Source: Sporobolomyces roseus (Eukaryota; Basidiomycota; Microbotryomycetes; Sporidiobolales; Sporidiobolaceae). Taken from it: DNA of 64,000 nt. Positions within the stretch are counted from its first letter, which is position 1. Each line of letters starts with the position of its first letter. The notes beneath the pieces were generated by a model, which was not told where the DNA came from, did not search any database, and saw nothing but the letters and a program-made list of their open reading frames with translations. Positions 45,844 to 56,273 of the stretch are shown one piece after another. The stretch is from positions 1,054,001-1,118,000 of the forward strand of contig JADILM010000007.1 of assembly GCA_016617785.1 (NCBI GenBank), in the 5' to 3' direction. The translations under genes were made by a program, and so were the position numbers.

Positions 45844-47536
45844 TTACTTTCCACTCCAAGTGAATTTCGCCTGTACCGCACCACCACCAGGATTCCCACC
45901 TCCACCCGCTTGTTGTATTCCCTGTTGCTGTTCCCTCTGAGCCGCTTGCAATTCCTCCAACCTCTTCTTCTCTTTCCTCTTCGCACTAGCCTTTTTCTTC
46001 TCTTCTTTCCTTCTCTCAACCAACACTTTCTCCCTCTCGACCGGATCTTGAGGTAAAGTGGGATCTTGTGAATCAATAAGTGCTTGTTGAGCTGCTTTAC
46101 GTTGTTTCTTGAGTTGAGCCGCCGTGAGTCCTCCGAGTTGAGAAGAAACAGATTGATTTCCATCTGACATCTCGGCTGCTGCAGCGGCGATTGCCGCCGA
46201 GGATCGCTTCTTCTGTCGTTGTTGTTGTTGTTGGGAAGTGACTGATGCTGCAGGAGATGCGGCTCGGGGGGTTTGGGAGGCTCCTCGCGAATTCGAGGCT
46301 TGTTGGGACGCGGCGTGGGATCCACCGAGTCGGATCGAAGTGATGGCGGATCCGGGTTGAGCAGTGATCGAGGATGATGCGGGAGCAGCAGAAGGAGGCG
46401 CTTGGTGAGCGTGGGGATTCGATTGTCGTTCTCGATAAGATTGGATGAATGCCAAGCGAGAGAATCTATCGAGAACCTTTCCTGATCAGTACACAGCTGG
46501 AGCGTGGCAAGGAGGGAGAGAGCATACGCAGGTCCTTTCGTTTTGAGAATCCCTTCATCACCAACTTTCATCAATTTCTCGTGTTCCTCCAATTCTCTCT
46601 TCTCTCGACCTTCTGCCGAATTCGCCATCGAGGAGGAAGAGTGAGAGTGGTTGTGAGATGCATCGTCGCAGTCGCCAGAGGAACAGAATCGTTTGCGTTT
46701 CGGAGGTCGGAGAGTTGTTGCTCGTAACATGGAGTTCGCGATTCGAGAGGTTTGAATCGAAGGGTCGAGACAGAGGGGTGGGAGTGTACGATTCTGGGTG
46801 TGTGGATGTGGCGGGAGAGACGACAAAGGGAGGAAAACGAGAACCAGGAGAAATTGTCAGTTTCTGCTTTCCGATCAGGCCTTTCGAAGGGGGGACTCGA
46901 TCAACCAAGAGTTGCAGGGGACATACGAGTATGACAGCTTCCATCTTGACTGCCTGTTCCTGACTGAACCCTTCGCCTCCTCCTGCTCCTTCGTCACCTC
47001 TCGCAACTGCCTCGTCATCTATTCTCGAACTCAATATTCCCAGCTCCGTCCACAACGTCGCAGGATTCGGACCGAGCACGATTCGGTAAACTTCTGCTTT
47101 CTGATTGTAAGGTGAATCTTGTTGCGAAGAGGGAGTGATTGAGAATGAGAAGATTTTTGATTTTGATAAAGGATGAGCCGTGATGGGAGTCGCATTCTGT
47201 CGATGATCGTGTACTTCGACGATCAAGCAGCCTACACATGATCACTTGGTTAGTAGGAGAGCGTAGGAGAGAGAGAGAGAGAGAGAGTAACTGACCATCG
47301 TAATAAACTACGTTTGATTGATCCAACAAGTCCAACAAATCCGTTGGAAGTTTCTGTTCCCTGATCGCCTCCAAGAAGCACTTTATTGGATGATCGTAAG
47401 AGAAGTTGCCCGTTGAATGTTCGAATCTGAAATGGTTTGGATATAAATGAACTACGATCGAAGGTGGTGCTCGACGGTGACGTTTGAGTACTTGTCGAGT
47501 GAATCGAGTGACATTATATGTAGCTCCTGATGCCAT
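45844..47536 (-). CDS. SPT20: SPT20-like SAGA complex subunit
   Basis: Exons 47536-47296, 47231-46927, 46793-46528 and 46465-45844 give 477 aa. The N-terminal 200 residues match the Spt20 domain: PPSIVVHLYPNHFRFEHSTG, FSYDHPIKCFLEAIREQ, YYDGCLIVEVHDHR and VYRIVLGPNPATLW. The junction YYDG/CLIVEVHD is restored by splicing. A second conserved block (FSRLAFIQSYRER) is restored by choosing the acceptor at 46466-46467. The C-terminal third is Gln/Ala/Lys-rich and coiled-coil-like. Spt20 holds the SAGA co-activator together in the nucleus. An upstream in-frame Met at 47611 exists but would lie 16 bp from the CWC21 start, so 47536 is preferred. Confidence 0.87.
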
Positions 47537-47626
47537 ACAAGTTGAATCGGAGCTAGTTGAGAGAGAGGTGGAGGACAACAAGATCGTCTCCTCTTCTTGA
47601 CTTTGAACCAACCACTCTCAATCACC
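47537..47626. promoter_or_regulatory. 90-bp divergent promoter between SPT20 and CWC21
   Basis: Two general gene-expression factors, a SAGA subunit and a spliceosome factor, start back to back. If the upstream Met of SPT20 is used the gap falls to 15 bp. No known motif is visible. Confidence 0.5.
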
Positions 47627-48843
47627 ATGAGCTGTAAGTAACGATCCAGCTATACTCCAAGATAGTTCACTAACACTGTACAATTATAGATAACGGGATT
47701 GGATTGAGTACACCTCGAGGATCTGGCACTTCTGGTCACATTCAAGCAAACAGATCAACCTTACGCTCGAGGCAACAGTTTGATCACAAAGGAGGTCCAC
47801 AAGATTTTAAAGGAGACTCGACGAGCTTCCGTCAACCAGATCAATCCATCTTGGACCACGAAAGGAAACGTAGAATCGAAGCGAAATGTTTTGAATTACA
47901 AGTAGCATTGGAGGATGAAGGGTTAGTATCAGAGGAACAAATACAAGAACAAGTTAGTCAAATGAGGGAAAAGTTATTGAGTGAACAAGGCAGTGGTTCA
48001 AAACAAGGTTTCATCAAACCCTCCGAACGACACGAGTTGGCGCAAGCGAAACAACTACAAGATGAAAAGTTTAGGAAAGCGTTGGGAATCAAGAGTGATC
48101 ATGTCGAAGGATTGGCGTTCGATCGGGAAGCTCAAGCAGAGATCAAGAGGCAGAAACAAGAGGATAGGGAGAAAGCTAAAGAGGAGAGGGCAAAGATTCA
48201 AGCAGATCTCGAAAAGGCCAGGGAGAGGGCTTTGAAGGAGAGGAATGAGCGGATGAAGGTCCAGGACGAAGAGAGGAGGGAACACGAGGAACAAATGAGG
48301 AGGGAAAGGAGGGAACATGAGGAGAAAATGAAGAGTGATCGAAGGAGGATGGAACAAGAGTTGGAAGCTAGGAGGAGAGGAGCACCTCCAACCGCAGAGA
48401 CTAGAGGAGGTCAACCCACAACTTCACTTCCTTACGACAACAACGCCGCACCCGTTTCCTCTCGAGGTCGACAAGATTCTCGTTCACTTTCCCCTCGTCG
48501 TCGCTCTCTCTCTCGTTCAATCTCCCGATCCCGTTCCCGATCTCGCTCCCTCTCTCGATCCCGATCCCCTCCGCCTCGCAGCCGTTACTCCGCCTCTCCT
48601 CCCCCTCGCTCAAATCGACAAAGATCCCTTTCCCCTCCTCGCGGTACTCGTCGAGGCCGCTCCCCTTCAAGATCGAGGAGTCCTTATGGCGATCGATCAA
48701 GGTCAAGAAGTAGGAGCAGGAGTTATTCGAGATCGAGGAGCCCGAGTCGCAGCCGATCACCACCGAGAAGGAGAGTCAGGAGGGATAGTCCCAGTTTGAG
48801 TCCGAGGAGGAGGAGCGTCAGTCCTCCGCCTAGGAGGAGATAG
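47627..48843 (+). CDS. CWC21: Pre-mRNA splicing factor CWC21 (SRRM2-like)
   Basis: A 7-nt first exon (47627-47633) splices to 47690-48843, giving 386 aa. The splice creates the family's invariant start, MSYNGIGLSTPRGSGTSG. The cwf21 domain follows at about residues 55-105 (ILDHERKRRIEAKCFELQVA, then LVSEEQIQEQVSQMREKL). Next is a long Glu/Arg/Lys coiled coil and a C-terminal RS domain with many Arg-Ser repeats and SPPPR. Yeast Cwc21 and the N terminus of human SRRM2 sit at the catalytic centre of the spliceosome next to Prp8 and Snu114. The large RS tail makes this closer to SRRM2 than to the short yeast protein. Confidence 0.95.
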
Positions 48844-49152
48844 ATGTGGGATGCGTGGTGAGGAAGCGAAGGAGAGAGGGGAGAAATAAAGGAAATCTTG
48901 CGAGATGATTGGGGTTCGTTTTCTGCTTTTCTCTGTTTAGTCAGACCTCTCGTATCGTCCACCCCGTCTATACCTCTTCTCTGCTTACCCTCCCTCTTCC
49001 TATGCTAGCCTATTCTCTCTCTTCGTCGTCTCGCTTTGAAAATGTATAATGTCAGAAGATTATTTGCGATGAAATCCTGGGAAGATACATAAAAGAACAA
49101 CAAAGGTTTGCAATATGCTAGAGAGAGGGAGAGTAACATGGTGAAGAGAGAT
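48844..49152. other. Convergent 3' flanks of CWC21 and PWP2
   Basis: 309 bp with only 3' UTR sequence expected. No ORF, repeat or RNA gene recognised. Confidence 0.5.
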
Positions 49153-52100
49153 CTATAACTCGATTTCCATTCTTGACTTCTTTTCCTTTTCACTCTTCCT
49201 CTCCTTCTCCCTTTCCATCTCTACCTCTTGTTCCTCACTATCCGTCTTCCTCTTCTGCTGATCGAGCAAGAATTGAAGAGTGAAACTATTATCATCCGAC
49301 AACTTGACGATTGATTCCTGAACCTCTGTCAAACCCTTCTGTAATCCCCTGAACGTCGCGGCGTGATCTCCCGATTTCTCCCTCAAGTAACGACCGTGCG
49401 AAGAGAAGATGGAAGAGATCCAAACGAGGTGGAATTCGACGTGAGGAGATTTCTCGAGTTGTAGAGCAAGGAATCTCATGACTGGTTCGAGGTAGTTCGT
49501 TGGGAGTTGTCGAGTGAGGAGAGGGACGACAGAAGAAGGGATCGATTCGTAGACGGTTTGAATGAGGGGTCGTTCGTTTAATCGGAGGGACATAACGAGT
49601 GCTTTCAGGTAGTGTCGTTCTTCGTTCAAGGTCGAGAGGATCGTTGCGGGAGTGATGTCGACGTCGAGTTCGAACGGATCGAAAGCGAGTGAGTCGTCCA
49701 GTGAGTAGACGAGGAGTCCTTCTGTCGATGCGGCGGCCCAACTTCGACCAGTTGGAGAGAACTTGACGCACTTCGTTCGAGCTTCGGGTCGGTACTTGCG
49801 TTTCGATAAATCTCCTGTTCTCGCTCCCGGTAACGATTTGTCGATTCGATCCTCGAGGTCCGAAGCCTCTCCTCTGTCGTCCAGTGATTCCCTAGGTCCA
49901 GCTTCCGTCAAGTTTCGACTGTCGAGGAATTCCTGAGTCCCATCCAAACTCAAATTCTGACTAATCTCGAACCTCTTGAGTAACACTCCATCCCTCGCAT
50001 CGTACAAACACACGTGCTTGCTGTTCCCTCCCGCCAACAAACAACTTCCATCCGCCGTGTAAGATAACGAGTTGAACGCTTTCCCACTCGAGTTGTTCTG
50101 TGCCGTCACTCGATCATCCACTTTCCTTCCTCCACTGATATCCTTCCTTCCTTCGATCAACGTCCTCTGTACAGCGTTCTTGAGGTCCCATAACGCTATC
50201 TGACCATCGAGAGTTGAAACAGCGACCTCCTTTCCATCCGGTCTGAATGCCAAAGCCAAAGCATCCGCGTTCAACCTGAACGGTTCGACCGCCGAACTCC
50301 TCCCGTAAACGTCCCACACTCTGATACTCTTGTCCCAACTGGCACTGACGAGTCGATCTCCGAGAGGTGAGAAGGCGAGGGATGAAACTGGACCTTCATG
50401 ACCCGACAAAACGTCGATGAGTTTGCCCGTCTGAGTCGACCACATGTAAATCTCGAATCCATCTCCCGTTCCTCCAGCACAAACGATTTCACCAGAAGGA
50501 TCGACGGCGAGAGAGTTGAATTGTACTGGGTTCGGAGTGGTGAAAGTTCGGAAGTTTCGGTATCGGATCAAATCGAATGCTCGAACGGTACCATCGAGGG
50601 AGGCCGAGAAGACGACTTGACCTTGTTTCGCGAATTCGACTGCCGAGATCGCCGACGAGTGATCCTCGAACGTGACGAAACAGAATCCAGAAGTCGAGTT
50701 CCAAATCTTTACTTTTCCATCGTCTCCTCCCGTTGCGACTTGTTGTCCATCCGAAGAGAACGACAACGTGTTCATGTCGAAGAAGTGACCTTGTTGTTTG
50801 AGGACGTAAGATTCCGACTGCCATTCCCAAACCAACAATTGTCCCAACTTGCTCGCTCCAAATGCCAACCATTCTCCAGTTTCGTTGATCGCGACCGAAG
50901 TGATCTTCTCTTGAGAGATTGATAGAGTGTGGACCGAAGTGAAGGAAGGCATCTCCCATAATCCAAACACACCATTCGAGAATCCAGCGATGAGGAGGTT
51001 TGAAGTGGGATGGAAAGTGGTAGAAGTGACCTTGGAACCGGTTTGAAGGAAATAGTTTCGATTCTGGATTCCCCATCGAGTGTTGGGGATCGAGTTGTCG
51101 AGGACGAGGGCGGAGGAGGTGGAAGCGATGGGAGGGAGGAGTCCGAGAGGTGCAGCAGTTTCTTCATCGGAATCTTCGTCGTTCGAATCTTGATCTTCTT
51201 CTTCCTTCTTGCTCCAGGTGAAGACTGCTCCGTCTCGAGATACCGTATAGATCTGCAAGGGGTACCCGGATGACATCAGTACGCCGCAGAGGACAGATGT
51301 CAATGCGGATTCAACCTCACGGTTTTGTGATCTTTCGAGAAGTAAGCTGCGAGAACGTGATCTCGATGCCCAGCGAAAGTCTTTGGTCGATATCCCTCGA
51401 CAGGGTAGAGAGTGTAGAGTCGAGCAGTCATATCTTTTGAAGTCGTAAGGAAGAATCTAGCACGAGAAACGAGATGAGCGGACTATGGAAAAGGGAAGAG
51501 CAGGAAAAGGGTTTCTTACCTTGAATCGGCACTCCATGTGATCGAGAGAACATCGTCGTAGTGACCCGTGTAGGTTCGATGCAGGTTGAAAGGAGCGAAT
51601 TCTCTCGCGAGATGTGAAGGAGTGTGCCAAACTTGGATTTGAGATCCATGAGTTACTGCGATGAACCTGCGAGACTCGATCGATTCTCGTGATCAGCACT
51701 TTGCGATAAGAGCTGGTCAAGTCGAGGAAGAAGACTCGCTTGCCATCAGGAGAGAACTTTATATCTCTGACTGGTTTCTTGAAGTTGAAATGGTGCAGGA
51801 CTGTCGATCGCTTGAAGTTGACGAGAATCGCTCGACCATCTGTTCGTTATATCGATATCAGCTCATGTAAAGGCATAAAGGAGAGAAGGGAGGCTCACCT
51901 TCATCGACTGAAATCAAAACTGTTGAATCTGGTGAGAGCGCTACTCTCGAGATATTCTTTCGGTTCTCGAATGCCAATGTACGAGATTTATTGCTGCATA
52001 GGTCAAGGGTGTCCGTTAGCTCTCCCATCAAGTGGTATGTTTGATCTTTCGGAAAGAAAGATTCGGAGAGTTGAACTCACTTGACTAGGTCGAAAACAGA

Positions 52101-52265
52101 CACCCTATTCCCTACTGGACTAATGACAGAATTCCCATCTGGCGTGTAGAGTACGTTTCCCTGCCTGTAGACAGTACCGCAAAGATTTGAGAACTTGAAT
52201 GAGCTCGCTGAGGGAGTCTTGAACTGCCGTTGTGATGAGCTAGTCGAGATACTAGATACTGCCAT
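49153..52265 (-). CDS. PWP2: PWP2/UTP1, U3 snoRNP WD40 protein
   Basis: Exons 52265-52081, 51993-51899, 51839-51740, 51666-51520, 51456-51321 and 51252-49153 give 920 aa, close to yeast Pwp2 (923). The N terminus FKFSNLCGTVYRQGN is the family start. Two WD40 propellers follow, with repeats such as HYDDVLSITWSADS, GHRDHVLAAYFSKD and GHEGPVSSLAFSPLGDRLVS. The Utp12-like C-terminal domain ends in an acidic/Lys-rich tail. Pwp2 is a core of the UTP-B complex in the nucleolar small-subunit processome, binding 5' ETS pre-rRNA. The third intron (51667-51739) only fits if it uses a GC donor (AA|GCGAGT), which joins SPDGK directly to FIAVTHGSQ. Confidence 0.93.
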
Positions 52266-52395
52266 ATCGTATCCTAGGTAGTTCGAAGCTACTGGCTAGT
52301 CGAGGTGAGGTGTAGACGGGTTTTGGTTGGAAGAAAGAGGGAAACTTTTTAGATCAAGAGATTCTGCTCTCCTACTACTCACTTCTCCGGTCTGA
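52266..52395. promoter_or_regulatory. 130-bp divergent promoter of PWP2 and the PrpF-like gene
   Basis: Distance between the two predicted starts. No binding site recognised; leaders must be very short. Confidence 0.45.
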
Positions 52396-53935
52396 ATGCC
52401 ACCGATATCGATACCTTGCTCATTCTGGAGGGGCGGCACTTCAAGGGGTCTCTTGTTCCGCGCTGAAACTCTCGCTCCATACTCTCCAACAATCCGAGAA
52501 AGGATCATCAAAACCGCTTTGGGAACACCAGATCCTGCAGGTCAGCCACTCACTACACCTTCAGTCACTGCTGCTTTGGTCTGAATCCCGCTTCGCTCGC
52601 TCAGGAAGGCAAATCGATGGGTTAGGAGGAGGAGTGAGTTCACTGTCAAAAGTCGCAATCATCGGCGCACCAGGAGAGGGTATGAAAGAGCAAACGGCAT
52701 CTGGAAGACTGCCAGGTGTCGAGTGGGCAGATCGAGGAGAAAGAAGCGGTAAAGCCTGGGATTTAGGTCAGTCTCAACTCCTACTTTGACTCCAAAGTTC
52801 TCGATGAATTCGAATACTGATCACTCATCCATACGTGCAGTGTACCGCTTTGGCCAAGTACCGATACGAACCGATGATCCCATTGACTGGTCAGCGAGTT
52901 GCGGAAATATGATATCTGCTGCAGCCCTTTCCGCCTTGACTTCCTCCATCATTCCTTACTCGACTCTCTTTATGCGTTCACGGACACTGCCTCGCTCTCT
53001 GACAGAACCCGACGACGAACCCCTCATGTTCCCCCTTTCGATCCTATCAGCTTCGAATGGAGTTCTGATGAGAGCAAAAGTTCCGATACATCCAATTTCG
53101 CTACAGGTGTGGGAACCGAAAGAAGGAGAAGGGTGTGAAATTGCGGGAGTACCGGGAAAGAATGAGCCGGGGGTAGAGGTTGAAATGCCTTTAGAGATGG
53201 AGGATGGAGCAGAAGCAGGACTCGTAACGGGTAGAACGAAGGACACCGTCAAGCTCGATGACGGTAGCGAGGTAAAGCTCATCTTTTAGTCTAGACCTGA
53301 ACACGATATGCTTACAACGCTCGCGATAACAGGTGGTCATCTCGATCCTCTCCTCTGGTTTACCCAACATTTTCCTTCCCCTCTCCTCACTCCTCTCCCT
53401 ACCTCACCTCTCACTCCCCTCGAACCTCCTCACTCTCTCACCATCCGAACTCCTCTCGATCCCTTCACTATCCTCTACTCTCTCCTCAATCCGAATTCTC
53501 GCAGCCTCGCAACACTCCCTACCCCTCTCTCTCGCATCGCCCAAAATAACTCTCATCTCCGACATCCCCGCAGAAGGATACACGACAACATCAGGAACGA
53601 GAGTTCGAAGAGAGGAAGCGGATTTACATGTCCGAGCTATCTCATCGGGAGATTGGCACGCTACGATTCCGGGTACGACACTGGGAGCTCTGAATATTGG
53701 GCTGGGGACGCCGGGCACTGTCATACATGACATAGTTTATGGTGGCAGCGGGAACAAAGGAGAGAGTACGAAGGGACGAGAAGTTACGGTCAGAGCTGGA
53801 CATGCGGCGGGAGTAGCAGAGAGTACGGTTAGGTTTGATGCGGCGGGAAAGGCGGAGAGTGTCGTCATGTGGAGGACTGGGAGGGAGATCATGAATGGCA
53901 AAGTTTTGATCCCGGAGAGGGTCTTCAGGGAGTAG
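52396..53935 (+). CDS. PrpF-family isomerase (methylaconitate/oxalomesaconate isomerase-like)
   Basis: Exons 52396-52540, 52605-52766, 52841-53271 and 53333-53935 give 446 aa. The start CSFWRGGTSRGLLF is the PrpF signature (MRGGTSKG in bacteria). Next come QIDGLGGGVSSLSKVAI and WSASCGNM, where the Cys of the CGN motif is the proton-transfer residue of the diaminopimelate-epimerase fold. The second half has SGLPNIFL, a conserved SxRVR region, HATIPGTTLGALNIGLGTPG and a final RTGREIMNGKVLIPE. Known members isomerise 2-methylaconitate or oxalomesaconate; the fungal substrate is unknown. About 29 residues between exon 2 motifs and VYRFGQV are absent from typical members and may reflect an alternative donor at 52680 (GTATGA). 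Confidence 0.85.
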
Positions 53936-54412
53936 GTCATGTCAGCCAGAGGAGGAACTATCGGAGGTCTGTATTAAGTTGCCATTGGGATTCGGCTCGA
54001 GGCGAATGAGCGGCTGAGCAGGAAGATGGGTTGTTGTAAAGCAATGGACTGAATTCGTCTGCACTTCGTCGCATCGTATTTCCGCTCGATTCGCGGTTTC
54101 TCGACGAGCTCCTCCCTTCCCGAATGTGATCCTTTCGAGGAGTGCAGGTCAATGCGAAAAAGAGGTTCCTTGCGAAGGACTCGGCTTCAATTGCTTAATG
54201 CCCGAAATTCGATTTTTTGCCCTTCCAAGTTCTCGATCATTTTCCTTTGCTTTCGACCTGCTGCTCTTCTCCTCACTTAAGTCGCTCATTCGATATCTAT
54301 CACCGTATACCCCATACTATACAGCTTAACGACCATAGTTCATTCCCAAATCATCAAACTTATCATTCAGTCGGAATTCCTTTGAAAGTTCCTCCACTTT
54401 CCTCAATCGAAT
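53936..54412. other. Intergenic region before the GPI-type gene
   Basis: 477 bp. Holds the PrpF-like 3' UTR and the promoter of the next plus-strand gene. TATACCCCATACTATACAG at 54305-54323 is AT-rich and could be a core promoter or leader-intron end. No ORF with support. Confidence 0.4.
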
Positions 54413-55860
54413 ATGCCACTACAATCAATACGAAGTCCAGCTGGATTCACTCGAAGGCGACCCAGGATCGCTACAGCTCTCGCCATCGCCTTCCTCTTTC
54501 CACGAATCAAGGGTTCGAGCGAAGAATTTACCTCAACAGGACCGAATCTCGATAGTATCATGGAGGTGGAAGCGGTGGAAATACATCAGAAAGTTGATTA
54601 CGAGGGCTTACTGAGCTGGGAACCGAGGGGATCTAGGCTACGGCGGAGAGCAGAACTGAATGAATTCGAGGATTCACCCAACTTGGTCGCTCGTCAAGTC
54701 GTCGCAAGCTCCTCTGCTCTTCCAACAACGTCGGCAATATCTCCTACAGCGTCCGCTGTCTCCCCTACCGATTCCATTCCGACCATTACTCCTTCCTCGA
54801 CGACGAGCGACCTAACGGCAACCTCGACAAATTCCCTTTCCTCGTCCTCTTCTGCCCCTTCTTCGTCAAGCACAGCTATTCCAGCAGGTTACGAGCTACC
54901 GCAACCTTTCGAGTGAGTCAGAAAAGTTCGAGATTAGCGAGAATCGAAACTGATTGATCCCTTTGAAACAGCTCGACTCTCGGTACCAATTTCTCCTCGA
55001 CGGACTGTCCTTCATTCTTTGCGACTTTCCTTGCAGACCCTGATTTGTGCGTTCTCCTCTTGAACGCCCATCTTGACATTGTAGCTTACATCAATGAACT
55101 GCAGCGTTTCCTGTGCTCCTTTCTCCCTACTACTCGGCACCTCGACGGGTTTCTTCCAAGCTCAACGCTCGCCCAACTCCCTACTACCTTACGTCCTCAA
55201 CGCCTCGTGCTCGGCATCAATCGATACCTGTTCTCAATTGATGGACAAATACGCTCGCCAAATCAAACTTCAGAATACTTGCGGTCAAGATCTGTCTCAA
55301 GGCAATCCTTTAGCGACGGAAGCACTCGAGGGATTCCAGAACTATCGACTGTATAGGGAAGCTGGGTGTCAGAGGAGTAATTCGACGGAGGCACCGTACT
55401 GCTTCGTTGATGCTTCAGCAAATAGTGATCCTGATGGACTGTACTTCTATTATCTCGTGAGCCTGACTCTCATTACATCATCGAAGGAATGTTACGCTGA
55501 TACATCGCGAACCACAGCCGGAAGGAACGAATCTACCATCGGGAACTTCTGCAACTTGCGATTTGTGCACTCAAGGATTGCTCGGTATCTACGCGTGCGT
55601 ATCTCTCAGTGACCGAGTCCGCCTAGAGAGCTCTATACTCACCCAACACCGCTTCTCGCAGTCGTTACGCCGTCAACTCGACCTTGCCGATATCTAAAAC
55701 TTATTCTTCTGGGCGAAGTGTCGCTGCACTCGCTTGCGGCCCCGAGTTCGCTCCTCTCGTCACGAAAGTTACGTCCTCTTCGACAAGCTCTCTCACGACA
55801 CATCTTTTATCGCCGACTCTCGTCCTTGTCGCGCTGTCGTTACTCTTCTTGCTGAATTGA
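54413..55860 (+). CDS. Secreted, probably GPI-anchored Cys-rich protein (DUF7729-like)
   Basis: Exons 54413-54912, 54972-55046, 55105-55456, 55518-55594 and 55662-55860 give 400 aa. The N terminus has basic residues then ATALAIAFLF, a short signal-anchor or signal peptide. A Ser/Thr-rich stalk (residues about 100-160) is followed by a Cys-rich domain: DCPSFFATFL, VSCAPFSLLLGTSTGFFQ, LNASCSASIDTCSQLMDKYA, NTCGQDL, APYCFVD, ATCDLCTQGLLGIYA and ALACGPEFA. This pattern is that of a fungal surface family annotated as DUF7729. The end is a Ser/Thr stretch plus a hydrophobic tail (LSPTLVLVALSLLFLLN) with no following charges, typical of GPI attachment. A cell-wall or plasma-membrane role is inferred. 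Confidence 0.78.
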
Positions 55861-56273
55861 GGATTCGCAAACGCTTTCCTTTCGCCTTTCTGTCTAATCT
55901 TACTTCATTTGTTCTATTGCTATCATTCCACTCGTTCACTCGCTCAAACGCATAGACCCTTCCGCTCATTCCACCTATCACTCGTTCCAAAGTTGTCGTA
56001 TTTATCAATTAGTAAAAGGATGTTTAGATAGCTTGCTGTTCTGTACAACTTGGGAAAGGAATCAATCTGAGCCAATGCAGTACCGTCCAAGAGAGAGACT
56101 CGTAGAATGTGCGAGAAACTTGAGAGTGAGAGAGAGAAAGAGGTTGGTCCAGAATCTCTGCGAGACGATGGAACGAAATGGAACTTTTCCTCACCAAAAA
56201 TCAGCGAACCCACTTCTCGTCTCTTTTTCCTCTTCGCCTCACCCGCACTTTAACTCCTTACTCCTCTACCACC
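55861..56273 (+). promoter_or_regulatory. HSP90 upstream region with a possible heat-shock element
   Basis: 413 bp upstream of HSP90. GAA units at 56171-56173 and 56181-56183 with an inverted TTC at 56187-56189 resemble a gapped heat-shock element, but the spacing is not perfect (3 nt instead of 2 between GAA and TTC). The leader just before the ATG is pyrimidine-rich. Confidence 0.35.
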
